Assembly: GCA_016800925.1 (NCBI GenBank)
Contig: JABCPU010000279.1
Coordinates: 25,886 to 89,885, forward strand
Length of the DNA stretch: 64,000 bases
Origin: Suillus spraguei
Lineage: Eukaryota > Basidiomycota > Agaricomycetes > Boletales > Suillaceae
Direction of reading: 5' to 3'
A model generated the notes under the pieces. That model searched no databases, was not told where the DNA came from, and was given only the letters and a program-made list of their open reading frames with translations. The position numbers and the translations under genes are program-made. Shown one piece after another: positions 34,076-45,594 of this stretch. Numbering within the stretch: the stretch's first letter is position 1; each line of letters opens with the position of its first letter.

Positions 34076-34348
34076 TACATCAGGAAATTCACACATTCCT
34101 TGACGTGCTTAATCAGCTTAACTCACTTATCTCAAAACTTGTTTGCTCACATCATTCACCTGGCATATCTTATATATTTTTTGAGTGCGAAATACAATAA
34201 AACATGTATATTAATATATCTCAACATTTTTTTTCTGAATTAATTCACATTGAAATTTTGGACAAGTAGATTCAATTTCACCAAGGCAGTTAAGTGTAAA
34301 TAAGTGCGCATAAGGGCATGTTAAGGAATGTGTGAATTTCCTGATGTA
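34076..34348 (-). mobile_element. MITE, copy 2 (273 bp)
   Basis: Reverse-orientation copy of 26271-26543, with TA on both sides of the CATCAGG...CCTGATG ends. It sits inside sequence next to the copia LTR; the words 'ctagaaacacaaggta' occur on both sides (34018 and 34350). Confidence 0.75.
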
Positions 34349-34637
34349 CCTAGAAACACAAGGTATGCTACGCTTTGGTCAGCTAATGCTGACATACATG
34401 GACTAGCTACTTACATCTCAGTTTCTGTTCAAGAACTGAGATGTTCGCATCTATGGACGCTCAATTTTATACCAGGTAAGTAAGGAACAAAAAATAAACA
34501 TAACTCATTTGATGTGTGTTGCAGAGGCTCAGCTGACCTTAGCGAGTGGCACCCCATTTGCCTTCTTAGGCTTGCACTCGAATCAGATCTCTTATTGTCT
34601 CTCCTTCGTTACCATTGGATTGTTTGGAATCCAACAC
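34349..34637 (-). mobile_element. Copia 3' LTR (outer limit uncertain)
   Basis: On the minus strand the LTR begins TGTTGGATTCC at 34637, directly after a purine-rich tract TTGAGGGGGAG (about 34638-34648) that fits a polypurine tract. The far end is unclear because of the MITE and a local duplication; the LTR may extend to about 33960. Confidence 0.5.
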
Positions 34638-34639
34638 TC

Positions 34640-35007
34640 CCCCTCAAGCGCATGCCACTCTCATATGACTGCACAGTCTCTAGAGTCAGGGACAAGCAAG
34701 GGCCTTCATAAAGGCATCGGCAACATTATCCTCTGTGGGGCAGTAGGCGAGTTCAAAGGTACCGTCCTTGATATGGTTGCGGACAAAATGGTATCATAAG
34801 TTGATATGTTTTGTTCATGACTGAAACTTTCCAGTGGAGGCTAAGGCAATGGTGGCTTGGTTATCACAGAAGATAGGTGTGGGGAGGCTGGGAGGCATGT
34901 ACAACTCCTTGAGGAGTAGTTGCAGGTAAAGTACTTTTCTAGCGACACTTGTCAGGGCAATATACTCAGCCTCCACTGTTGACAGTGCAATAATGGGCTG
35001 TTTGTGC
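34640..35007 (-). pseudogene. Copia RNase H, C-terminal part
   Basis: Minus strand: QPIIALSTVEAEYIALTSVA, then LPTPIFCDNQATIALASTG and DGTFELAYCPTEDNVADAF, the end of a Ty1/copia polyprotein with the RNase H Glu (VEAEY) and Asp (CDNQA). The preceding residues (...GPVAWSAR) are at 37353-37420, separated by a nest of LTRs. A stop interrupts the reading near FQS. Confidence 0.8.
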
Positions 35008-35219
35008 TGTAGCGAGCAAAGTCATGCTGACTGTCAAACCCCCATTTTCGACAAGTGTCTCATTACAGTCTGTGGCGGCAACCAAAGAATTCCCTTATAG
35101 CAAGTATATAGCCTTTTTGCTCTGCTAAGGCAGAACTATTCTACTTCCATGGACCCTTACCGGATCCTCGTGCTGATGCCCTCATGTCCTGTCCAATTCC
35201 ATCTAGATCCATTAGTGTG

Positions 35220-36586
35220 TGTTAGCGACCTAGCCAGGCGCTAATGAACTTGAGTGGTGTCTGCGATGGGTGCTCTATCAAGAGTGGCAGCCCATGCATA
35301 TCTGTCACAACCCACAAACGAATTAACGCAAGGGCAGAGACTAGGACTCAAACTAAGGTTATCACAAAAAGAGAGAGGAGCAAGGACGTCTTGGATTGCT
35401 ACAGTTGTAGATACAAGAGGTTTGAACTAAAGAACTACTACAGCGAAACTAGCTAACTATATACACATATTGAAACTGAGATGTAAACTGAGTTTGAAAC
35501 TACTAGCCAATCATAAAATAGAAATGAGAATCGTACAATGTGATAGTTGTGACATTGTTATGACATCATATTCTAGAAGATTCTAAGATCACATGATACT
35601 ATCTTATCTTATCTTATCCGATAGCATCATAAAAGATCTCTTCATCTTCATCAGGAAGTTCGGTTATAGAAGCGGATATGGGGATTTTGATAGGATTTGG
35701 GTTTGTCTTAGCGCTGGGTTTAGACGCTTTAGGGAAATTGAGAAAAGAGTAATGATTTGTATTTGGAATTCATGACAGTATCGGTCCCCTAGCGTGGAGT
35801 GCACTAGTTGCATTGGTCGGAGGTGGGCACCATGCGCTGTCTCACAACCTACGTCACAGGGACGAGGTTCTTGATGACAATCAAAGACATAGAAGCGATG
35901 AGCTTCTATGAAGTTTGAATAGAGACGATAAGCTTATGAAAAGCTTATCGAAAGGAAGTTCAGGGTTGAAGATCAAGTAGATTCAAGTTAAAGAAGTACA
36001 AAGGCTATCTGTGTGTATTTATATGTAAGGTTGAAGTGGAGCGTGAATATGTAAGTATCGCTGAATTAAGTATGAAGTCAGATAACCAATAAGAGGACAC
36101 ATGCTCACAAATGAGTCAGAGGCGTATCAACCAATGAGAATGCGCATGTGTGCGAAAGAGTCATAAGTGCGGAGCCAAAGGTGTAAAGGGTACGAGCCAA
36201 TGAGGCGACACACGAGTCAAGAAAGGTAAACGGTAAAAGGATAAAGCATAACACAATACCAAGACATCCTTGAAGGTAGATAGGGGTTCCCGTGAACCGA
36301 GCGAGTGCATGTGTTGAAGCGCAGGGTAATGCGACGAGCGCAGAGGAGGTGCTTGAAGCGCGAGAAGCGAGAGAGGCGTGTATAGGCATGGAGGAGGTAG
36401 AAGGCACGCGAAGAGGGTGTGTTCAGCGACGATGGAGGAGACGAGCGTAGGTGAGGTAAGGGGTGACGATGGCAAGCCAGACGAGGTAGTGGAGGATGAG
36501 GATGGAGGCCTCGTCGGGACGAGAGTAGACGGCGATGCATAGGAGGAAAAATGATAGTAGGGGCGCAAGAAGGTGCTCTTGTAACA
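35220..36586. mobile_element. Solo LTR family E (about 890 bp plus nested LTR)
   Basis: TGTTAGCGACC...TTGTAACA ends with flanks GTGTG (35215-35219) and GTGCG (36587-36591), a target duplication with one change. Without the nested LTR at 35303-35777 it is about 892 bp. Open frames within it are shadows with biased composition. Confidence 0.6.
35303..35777. mobile_element. Solo LTR family D nested in family E
   Basis: 475 bp, ends TGTCACAACCC and GGAATTCATGACA, flanks ATATC / GTATC (target duplication with one change). A shortened inverted copy is at 62773-63052. It contains a CTTATCTTATCTTATC microsatellite. Confidence 0.7.
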
Positions 36587-37352
36587 GTGCGTAGTTACTT
36601 CGCTTCCGCCGTTACTAAATCTATGGCAGGATTTACCTTACATCTCAAGGGGCCGCTGCATGCTGTGCGCCTCTTAACTAATACCCTGTTTATTTTCTTT
36701 CTCGCTACCGGACTCACCTAATGATCTTGTACGCGCATGAATATGTTAAAAGGACTCATCATACATACCGTTACCATTACTGCCTGTTACATCCTGTCTA
36801 TTGGACTTAGTATCTGAACCCTCGCTAGTCTGAATCAATTTGCCTTTGAACTTTTCTCCGTTCAAATCTCACTCATTGATTTAACCGCCAGTAACTTCAC
36901 CGCTTGAAGTACCATGCTACTTTTGACTTCGCTACTTGTAACTGGACTGCGGCCAGTGATCTCGCTGGGTTGCTACCCCTTTTACTGCCTCTTTTGTCAC
37001 ATACCTCGCTCATACAGAGCTGCCGCTACCATTACTGCTACCGCACCGCGGGTAGTAGCATTATATTTCTTTCGCAGAAGTCTCTTTTGTTCTTGCTCTT
37101 GCTAGCTAACTGCTACAGCTATTCTTACTGCATGAGTACCACTGACATCGCGCTAGTACCACTGATATATCATAGCCACTGCTAACTTCAGAAGTCGGAG
37201 TCTTCATTTCTTTATTAGTACTTTCGTGTTTCCTTTGCACTAACTTAGAAGGAATTGCTTCTATCACAGTCCTCTTGGGTCGAACATCTCACTCACACCT
37301 TCAGTAGGATTATTGTTGTGCTTATACTTAGGCCAGCGGTAGTTTCTTCATT

Positions 37353-38920
37353 TCAGCGTGCACTCCATGCCACTGGGCCTCCATTGAGTAGTACTATGTA
37401 CCCACTCATGGAGTGCCTGTGTGGTTGGGAGGCCCAATCAGCATTGACAAATGCCTCAATTCCTGCATTGGTGGACCCTAGGGTGAGTTCATAGTTGTCC
37501 GTTGCCTTCAGATAACACAGCGCTCTCTTGGCTGCTTCCCAGTGGGGTCTTCCCAGGTTCCACATGAACTGGGATAAGGTTGCCACCACAAAGGCAATAT
37601 CAGGTCTCATGCTGCTTGCCGCGTATATCAAAGACCCAATTGCCCTCTGATATGGTACATCGCGCATGGCTTGTAGTTCTGCATGTGTGGCAGGAGATTG
37701 ATCAATGGACAGGATGGTTCCTGGGTCCATTGTGGTCTGGAGGCTCTTGGCATCACCTAGGTTAAACTGGTCAATGATGGTCTCAACATATGCCTTTTGC
37801 AACAGGGTTCAGGTGCATCCCACTCAGTCCTGTGTTATCTCAGACCCAAGAGCCAACTGAGTTCTCCTAGATCCAATATGTCAAAGAACTTGCGCAGTTG
37901 TGACTTGAACTGCTGGATGGCTGGAAGGCAATTAGTGGTGATGGCCATGTCATCAACAGACACTGTTATGACCATGTGCTGATCTGAGGTATGTTTAAAG
38001 TAGACCACTTGATCAATCTGGGAGCGGCTGAATCCTAACTTCAGGAATGTGTTTCCAAGTTCCTCCGCCCACTCAAAGCCAGCCTGCTTCAACCCAGGTA
38101 AGCTGCACTTCAGTTTTAGGACCTTCCCCTCCTGGCCCTCCTTTAGATACCCAGGTGGTGCCCTCATGTAGATCTCCTCTTGGATACTAGCATAAAGGTA
38201 CACACTTTTGATGTCCACCTGGTGTATCTCCCAATCCTGCTGGGCTGCCATTGTTAAAATGGTCCTTATAGTGCTCATATTGGCTGTCAGTGCAAAGGTC
38301 TCAAAGTAATCAACCCTGAACTGTTGGCGCTGGCCATTAGCAACTAGATGGGCTCGAAGTTTGCGCTTTTCACCATCAGGACCGTGCTTAGTGGTAAGGA
38401 TGAAATGGCAGGGGATGATGTTGATGCCTCAAGGTGTGTCCACCAGCTCCCAAGTTCCCAACTTCTCGAGCTGACTTATCTCATAGTCTAGCACCTCTTG
38501 CCACTCGTGTCTGTCTGGCCCTTTTAGGGCCTGCTGCAAGGTAGGCTCTGGCTGAGCGGTGGCTAAGGCCAATTGGATGTGGGCCTCCTCATCCAGGAGG
38601 TTGAGCTCTGATGCCTCCTGTAGAAGCTCTATTGTGGCTGTGGCAATTTCACCTCTCTGGAGTCCAGGGTAATATCCAGGCATGGGTCTTGCTTGTGTCA
38701 TCCTTGGCTCTGGTGGGGAGATGGGCTGGACGTCACTAGGTGCACTGTTGGTGTTGTTGTTGTCGCTGTTACTGATTGGACTTTCTGAGGTACTGTCACC
38801 TTCTGAGGTACTGATGTCACCATTGGACTCCCCCTCGTCCAGCACATCTCTAGCAACAACGACATCCAGTGGCACAAATGTCACATTGCACTCACTGAAA
38901 CGCGCCTCCTCATAGGCCAA
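37353..38920 (-). pseudogene. Copia reverse transcriptase and start of RNase H
   Basis: Minus strand: an acidic linker (about 38920-38480), EVLDYEISQLEKLGTWELV, QDWEIHQVDIKSVYL, APPGYLKEGQEGKVLKL, LKQAGFEWAEELG, the active-site loop VSVDDMAIT (about 37940) and GELSWLLGL. In another frame it continues QKAYVETIIDQFNLGDAK, PYQRAIGSLIYAAS, DIAFVVATLSQF and ADWASQPHRHSMSGY. This is the Ty1/copia RT order. Several frame breaks are present, including near 38400 and 37800. Confidence 0.85.
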
Positions 38921-39109
38921 TAGACATAGTATGCCTTACTCTCACCATTGACACCTACAAACAAGGCCTCCTCTGCTCTTTCCTCCAGTTTTCTAGCATT
39001 TGACTGATGCACATAGACAGTGGTGCTGAATTCATGGGCCATGGAGAGATCTGGTATGCTCCCATGGATGAGTGCATAGGGAGTGCTCCCAGGAATTGCC
39101 CTTGAAGGT

Positions 39110-39408
39110 AATCAATTTTTCAGCCATGTTGCAAAGTTAATGGCCTCCGCCCAGAGGAACTTCAGCAGATTTCTGGCCAGGAGCATTGCTCTGGCCAGCT
39201 CGACTAGTGTTTGGTTCAGGCGCTCAGCCACTCCATTTTGCTGGGGAGAATCATGAACAGTAAGCTGCCGTTCAATTCCCTGGTCTTGCAGATACTTATT
39301 AAACTCTATGCTCAGGTATTCTCCTCCTCGGTCGGACCAAACCTTACAGAGTCTGACTCCTGGGTTCTGCTTGGCAATGTGCACCTCATAATGCTTAAAG
39401 GCCCCAAG
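39110..39408 (-). pseudogene. Copia integrase, C-terminal catalytic part
   Basis: Minus strand: VWSDRGGEYLS (catalytic Asp), GIERQLTVHDSPQQNGVAER (Glu of the DDE triad lies in GVAER) and WAEAINFATWLKN. The N-terminal part is cut at 39409, where the family-A LTR begins. Confidence 0.8.
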
Positions 39409-39897
39409 TGTTACGAACTGGGGTGGTGTCACCAGCGACAGTGAAAAGACACAGGCGGTCTGCTGGGAAGTTTCTACAATGTCCAGAAGAGGACAAGGTG
39501 AAAGTACAAGGAATGCATTCCAAGTATGATCAAGGGTTCAGCCTCAGAGACAAGTCTCAGAGGTTCTACAAGAATAGAGACTAAGGCTAAGGAGTGCTTA
39601 GACTTAGAGACAATTCAAGATGACTAAAAGTTGGAGGCCTTTAGCGAAGGACATTCCAGGTAAAGCCCAGTAAGATTAAAGTGAGGAATCTACTACAGGT
39701 ACATTGCATTTATATACATAGATATAAATGCACGGACCAAGCAACGATGGGAAATAACTGCGTATCCTAACAAGGAAGGCATGTATAGTACAAGCATGTT
39801 GAGACGCATGAGTCACATGTGAATATAAGATTGGTTACAAGACAAGTAGATGAGTGAGAGTGAGAGAAAATGAATAGGGGCACATACAATTGTAACA
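39409..39897 (-). mobile_element. LTR family A (3' LTR of a minus-strand gypsy fragment)
   Basis: 489 bp, TGTTAC...GTAACA. In element orientation it is preceded by a purine tract ending 'acgggggtaa', the counterpart of 'agagggggtaa' before the 3' LTR at 60683. It cuts the copia integrase. Confidence 0.85.
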
Positions 39898-40107
39898 TTA
39901 CCCCCGTTTTATACATAAAGTCACTGACTTTACTCACTACAATTAGCGTCATAGATTGGGTCGTAGTCATCATAGTTAGCGACATCCTCATCAGTGGTGC
40001 TCCCTCCAAGTATATAAGCAGCTTCCTCTGCTGCTATGGTTAGCGCTCAATGACCTTCCTTTCTTTGTCGACGATTAATGAGATATTGCTCCCACCTATG
40101 GAGCGCA

Positions 40108-41368
40108 TCATAGAACCCCGGCGTCTTTCCAAGTAAGTGTAAACGGTGGGTCTCCAAGATGCTGAGGACAGTAGATGGACAGATGAGTGGGGGCTAAGTG
40201 TTCGCAAACTTGACACTGATATTCTGGGCAGTTCTTCTGCCGATGCCCATAGCTTTTACAAATATGGCATTTCATGTTTTGGTCGGGGTTAGAAACTGAT
40301 CCATGAAGTGGTGATGGTGATATGATGGGAGGTGGACTGGTTGAACAGGCATGCTTCTTTTCTTTTCTCCATGTCATACATCCTAAAGCAAAACTATTAT
40401 CCCGCCTAAGTTGTGCTTGCTGGACAGGTGTGAAGGAATATGCAGAGGCCGGAAGATCAGGTGTGATTGTGCATTCAGTGGCTGACAAGAGTTTGTTGGG
40501 AGAAGAGGGTGAGGTCATACTGAAATATTTTATGAGGACTGGTGAAACAGGATCCATTGGTCCAAACGACGGTGGGATGGCCATTGGAGTGTGAATATTA
40601 AGATCCCTAAGGTGAGGATCAAGCACAATGCTTCGCATTGTTCTTCAGTGCATGGTTCATGAAGCCAGGCGGCATGAACATAGGAGGCAATAACTGGAGG
40701 TGGGGAAGTCATTCAATCAATGGGAGATGGAGTATGGGGGATGTTAAGACGGCTGTGGTATTTTGTATATCTGTAATGACTTCTTCAACTAGTCCTCAGG
40801 CCTCTCTAGTCTCAGTGACCGATTGTTGGATAGTTTCAACGATGGTGGAGGTAATCTGTCCAATCTCCTGAACAGCAGTGTATAGGCCAGCAAAGGCAGC
40901 AGTATTAGAATGAGTGCGCAATTGAACGGGTGGAGGAACTGGAAGTATTGCTGTATCTCTTTGTGGAGAGGGAGGTCAAGCAACACCTGCTCAGCGTTCC
41001 GCCACAATGTGAATAGCTTCCTCAACATCATTTGTAAAAGAATGGGGAAGCAGAAGCATCCTGTAAGTGCAAATGCGTTTCTGTAAGTGTAGGATTTGTT
41101 GGCATTGTGTAACATCAGTGAGCTCCTTAGCGATGGTTTCAATGAGGGTGGCAGAGCGAATGGCATTGACAATGAGTAAGGTGGGGAAGGTGCCTTTTTC
41201 TGTAAGGATTCTTTTGATTTCAAGGGCGTGTCCCTCACATAAGAGGGCGGCTTCAACATAGGAGGTGTTATCAATTTCCCTGGTGAGGGTACCGTAGTTT
41301 TCAGCATCTGAGTCGGAATCATTGTAGGCAACGGTGATGGGTGTGATGTAGGCAGTGGGGAAGGACAT
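40108..41368 (-). pseudogene. Gypsy ORF3 (downstream of pol), minus-strand copy
   Basis: Begins MSFPTAYITPITVAYNDSDS at 41368 and runs through DNTSYVEAALLCEGHALEI, HSFTNDVEEAIHIVAER, ..., FGPMDPVSPVLIKY and a double Cys/His region: CHICKSYGHRQKNC (CX2CX4HX4C) followed by CQVCEHLAPTHLSIYC (CX2CX6HX4C), ending near FTLTWKDAGVL. It aligns along its length with 59181-60544. Frames break between about 40990 and 40640. It keeps the correct frame at the CCCC run where the other copy is shifted. Confidence 0.65.
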
Positions 41369-41399
41369 TTTGAATGATTTAGTTGATCAGGTGCTTGTG

Positions 41400-41735
41400 C
41401 AGTTGATTGACTGAAGAACAATTAGAGGGAGTGTTGCTTTTTATAAGTGTTCAGGATTTGGGCGGAGTTCTTCAAGTTCTTTTCTGGGAGCCATTCGTTA
41501 TCTCCTGATAAATATCCCTTCCACATCACAAGGTATCTTTGGCAACTACTGGTGCCTTTGTGGGAGAGAATAGCTTCGACTTCATATTCTTCTTCTTCAA
41601 TGATGTCAGGTGGAGGTTCTAGGAAGTTCGGACCGTGTACGTCGGTTTCACTATAGGATGATAAGACAGAAGCATGGAATGTGGGGTGGATCTTCCACTG
41701 TGTTGGGAGTTGGAGTTTGAATGTGATGGGAGATA
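41400..41735 (-). pseudogene. Gypsy integrase C-terminus with chromodomain
   Basis: Corresponds on the minus strand to 58850-59124 of the full element: the PTFHASVLSS-type segment, an acidic stretch and a chromodomain with a WKGY core and EWLPE. It stops at the TA where the Tc1/mariner element begins. Confidence 0.6.
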
Positions 41736-42096
41736 CAGTGGCTCAAAAAACTGTCCGCATGTTTTGACATTTTTCACTATCTATGATATTGTGTGAGAAT
41801 GAACAAATTCCTCAAGGACATACTTATACCACATTGTAGTATGGCTTCAGGGCTTTTATTTGAGCCCTACACCGTGGGAATCGGCGGAGATATGGTGGAG
41901 ATATAAGGCTTATAAAATGATGACTCATGTGGACAGTTTTTTGAGTGTATATTAAAACTATATAAATCATTATTTATGACACCATAAAAATCATGCCACT
42001 ATTATATAAATTATAAAGTGGTGTCATTATGTTATTTTATGACTATATCTAACTATATAAACCAGAATATCTCATGTATCATAGTCATAATCACCA

Positions 42097-42275
42097 TGAA
42101 AGCCATCTCCTCTGCTCAAAGAGATAATATCCTCTCTCTGTCTTATGCTGGCCTCTCTGCTTGCCAAATTTCCTCTAGAACTGGAGTATGCAAGTCCACT
42201 GTGGCCAAGTTCATCAAAGAAAGCCACCCAGACAAGGAAAACTCTTGTGGAGGACATCCATCCAAGTGTACATAA
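42097..42275 (+). pseudogene. Tc1-like transposase N-terminal helix-turn-helix, left half
   Basis: MKAISSAQRDNILSLSYAGL, SACQISSRTGVCKSTVAKFI and KESHPDKENSCGG: the homeodomain-like HTH of Tc1/mariner transposases. The sequence diverges after 'SKCT', and no DDE domain follows. Confidence 0.65.
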
Positions 42276-42891
42276 CCTCGGCCCATCATCCGCTGGCCCG
42301 TCTTTGACGGGATATTATGTGGGTTGGGTGACCCGTATAGTACGGAGTTTGTCACAGAAGGGGCTCCCAACAGAGGACACCGCCTTGTCATGCATCCCCA
42401 ATGTGGTGCTTGTCTGGCCTTGGCCCAATGATTCAGAATTTAGCGATGCGGAGAATACAATGATAAACTACTTTGTGTGTTGCTGTCGTATCCTATCGAT
42501 ATTGGACCATATGGCAGTGCATTGCTGCTCGTGGACTGAATTGCATAGTTTGTAAATATAAGCATTATGGGCTGGCATGCCAGGTACATACCTAGCATGA
42601 GCACCAGGACAGTTGTGGTTGAGGGTTCAATAACAAGCTATGCTTGCATATGGTAATGGGGTGGAGATAGCTTGGAAATCCATTATGAATGCTCAGCACA
42701 CTTTGACCATTGGCAGTGTTGGTCCAACGTAGTCCAGCCATATAATACTTTGCCCGACACTAGAGTTTATTTAGACACTGCGGGTGACATAAAAACAATC
42801 TAAGATTACATACCATGACCAGGTAAAAGCTGATTTGTAGCATATTATTGCTGTTTCTCGACCTTGGACAGCATTATCAGCCTTTCCTGTA

Positions 42892-43103
42892 GTGATATGT
42901 TGGATAATAGCCCTTTTGTCAGTAGAGGTAAGCTTGGATGGACGTCCTCCCACAAGAGTTTTCCTTGTCTGGGTGGCTTTCTTTGATGAACTTGGCCACA
43001 GTGGACTTGCATACTCCAGTTCTAGAGGAAATTTGGCAAGCAGAGAGGCCAGCATAAGACAGAGAGAGGATATTATCTCTTTGAGCAGAGGAGATGGCTT
43101 TCA
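42892..43103 (-). pseudogene. Tc1-like transposase N-terminal helix-turn-helix, right half
   Basis: Mirror of the left copy; with a 1-nt shift it runs further, to GRPSKLTSTDKRAIIQHITT, so this half keeps more of the original gene. It too lacks the catalytic domain. Confidence 0.6.
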
Positions 43104-43466
43104 TGGTGATTATGACTATGATACATGAGATATTCTGGTTTATATAGTTAGATATAGTCATAAAATAACATAATGACACCACTTTATAATTTATATAATA
43201 GTGGCATGATTTTTATGGTGTCATAAATAATGATTTATATAGTTTTAATATACACTCAAAAAACTGTCCACATGAGTCATCATTTTATAAGCCTTATATC
43301 TCCACCATATCTCCGCCGATTCCCACGGTGTAGGGCTCAAATAAAAGCCCTGAAGCCATACTACAATGTGGTATAAGTATGTCCTTGAGGAATTTGTTCA
43401 TTCTCACACAATATCATAGATAGTGAAAAATGTCAAAACATGCGGATAGTTTTTTGAGCCACTGTA

Positions 43467-44670
43467 CGTCTGTTTCGCTATAGGATGATAACACAGAAGC
43501 ATGGAAGGTGGGATGAATCTTCCATTGTGGAGGGAGTTTGAGTGTGAATGTGATGGGCGATAAGACATCAATGATCGGGAAAGGTCCATATTGTTTTCGG
43601 TGCTCATTTCTGCGATGGGAGTTTGAGTCTGAGATTAGCAGCAGATAGCCAGACTTTGTCTCCGATCTTCCATGGAGTATACTTTTCTCCTCAGGATCAT
43701 TTGGCCATTGTTTGCATCGTGATGTTATGACAGGCGATTGCTTCTTCTCTTATCTTCTGCAGAGATCGTACTCAATCTTCTGCCGCAGGGACGGATGAGT
43801 CAGGGATTAGATGAGGGATGGCACATGGTTCATATCCAATCATCAGATAGAAGGGTGATGCGTTCCTTGCATCATGTTTTCAATGGTTATGGACAAATTC
43901 AGTGATTGGTAGATGTTCTACCCAATCTTCAGGATTGTTGCGGCAATAGATGCATAGATATGTTTCAAGTTCTTGATTAAGCCTCTCAGTTTGACCATCA
44001 GTCTGAGGATGATAAGCCATGGATGGGGTGATGACGTAGTCGAGAAGTTGGGCAAGCTCCTTAGAGAAGCAAGATAGGAATTGCAGGCCTCGATCCGAGA
44101 TGACTTTGTCATGGAGTCCAAATCGACGGTAAACATGTTTCAAGAATAGTTTGGCAATGCCTTCGGAAGTGACGGTTTTCAGACAAGGGATAATAATTAC
44201 CCCCTTCATAAGGCCATGGTCTACCACGACCATTATACTATCAAAGCCTCCAGAGACAGGGAGGTCAGTAATTAGGTCAACAGAGACCTGAGAGAAAGGC
44301 CGGGTCGCAGATGAGGGGATCGGGGCAAGCGGAGGTTGAACAGGATGTGTATCCGCTTTCATTTGCTGACAAAGGGCGCAACCCTCGACGTATTTCTGAA
44401 TATAAGAGCCCATAGCAGGCCACCAAGCTTCCCGTTTGACGAGTTCTTCAGTCTTGAACTGTCCAGGATGTCCCGTGGTAGGATGATCATGATACCGTTG
44501 CAGGATATCAGGATGATGTGCCGGTGGAATGTAGGCTTGATTTTTAAAATAGAGGACGTTCTCCTCAATCTTCCAGTCAGAGAGTGCTGACTTCATAGGG
44601 GGAAGGCATACGCCATCAAGGGCATCAGACGCTGTCTTGAAGACAGGGTCGTTGAGGGGGTCAGAGGTGA
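43467..44670 (-). pseudogene. Gypsy integrase fragment from another copy
   Basis: Minus strand, nearly open from 44670 (SDPLNDPVFKTASDALDGVC) through the zinc-binding His/Cys segment (HHPDILQRYHDHPTTGHPG ... CALCQQ), VSVDLITDLPVSGG (first Asp), KVISDRGLQF (second Asp) and QTDGQTERLNQELE (Glu), to EFVHNH, then frame changes toward 43467. The last 97 bp (43466-43562) repeat what 41639-41735 already contains, so the two gypsy pieces overlap and are not one interrupted element. Confidence 0.8.
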
Positions 44671-45401
44671 TATTGCCCAACCTGCAGTGCAAGACTGCCG
44701 TTGGAGGTAGCGAGATGCTAGCGGTGACCTCCGGTCCGTGGGAAACTAGCGGTAAGCGCGGGAAAGCGGTAGACAAGCGGTAGCGAAAGTGGTAAAACTG
44801 CGGTAGTGCATGCAGTAAAACTGCGGTAAGGCGTGGGAAACTGGCGGTAAAACAAGCGGTGAAGCGCGGGAAAGCGGTAAAGAGCGGTGGTGCGTGCAGC
44901 AGTAAAACAATTCTTAAGAGACAGTGACTTCAGCGAAAGACATTATTCTGTTAGAGACAGTAGTGGTGACAATTCCTAAGTACCGTGTGTACCATAGAGG
45001 GAAAAGTAAAAGTACCGGAATGTGCGAAGAGTCCTTTTTAACATGTACTGTGAATGGCCAGAATACATAGCGAGAACGGTAGCAAGATAGAGATATTTAG
45101 CTAAGAGGCACACAGCGAGCAAGCGGTGTCACGGATGGTAAGGTAAGTCTTGCCGTAGCTTAAGTAATGGTGGAAACGAATATGCTACGCACCAATGGAT
45201 CTTAGACGGAAATGGAATGGACAGGAGGATATCGGTAGCGAGATTTGGTAAGGGGCAAGGATCCACAGAGCGAAAACGGTACCAGTGAAGCGAAAAGGGG
45301 TAATGCTCACTATAGGGGTTTTCTCGGTAGCCGCTGTAGACAGTAACGAGACACTTGCATAAAACGGCACTTTCATGGTCAGTGTGACTTTGTTCGCTAC
45401 A
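44671..45401 (-). mobile_element. LTR family B, truncated
   Basis: Matches 50081-50862 from 'tgatattgcccaacc' to the TTCGCTACA end; the first 140 bp or so are missing. It abuts the gypsy integrase fragment at 44670. Confidence 0.7.
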
Positions 45402-45594
45402 TCCCATGGCGACTTTAAATCATGACTGTCCCCAGTCATATACAATGCCTTGTGCTGTCGTGGCAAGAACACATGAGTTGCTGAGGCGTGGGAAAGTGGG
45501 ATAGCATTACCACTGGCATGGATATGCGAGCGCTTGGCTAGCGGTACTAGCGTGGGAACTTTGCGGCAGGGTAGCAGTTATGGTAAGATGGTGA
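45402..45594. other. Spacer between two LTRs
   Basis: Contains GCGGTAC and GCGTGGGAA words like its neighbours; no gene. Confidence 0.4.

Larger units (their letters stand above)
35008..37356 (+). mobile_element. Solo LTR family B inserted in copia, itself interrupted
   Basis: Starts TGTAGCGAGC at 35008. The first part runs to 35219 and the second from 36587 to about 37356. The break is the insertion of another LTR (35220-36586). The halves join at 'ccatta...gtgcgtag', matching 'ccattggtgcgtag' in the copy at 49939-50862. The flanks TGTGC (35003-35007) and CGTGC (37357-37361) look like a slightly changed 5-bp target duplication. It splits copia RNase H between Arg and Lys of WSAR|KQ. Confidence 0.65.
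41736..43464. mobile_element. Palindromic Tc1/mariner element (1,729 bp)
   Basis: Both ends read CAGTGGCTCAAAAAACT inward and are flanked by TA (41734-41735, 43465-43466). The sequence is a near-perfect inverted repeat about 42600 (p pairs with 85200-p) down to about 42273/42927, with a single-copy middle. Each half encodes the same transposase N-terminus, so the element holds two heads and no catalytic domain. Inside each end is a further inward-facing TIR-like block (41933-41955 and mirror). Confidence 0.8.

Noticed and set aside
36105..36568. Three overlapping minus-strand open frames of 100-135 codons
   Set aside because: Inside the solo LTR (family E); composition-driven, no domain, all frames open alike.
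41736..43464. Simple single Tc1 insertion in one gypsy element
   Set aside because: Flanking gypsy sequence overlaps by 97 bp with divergence, which a single insertion with a TA duplication cannot produce.
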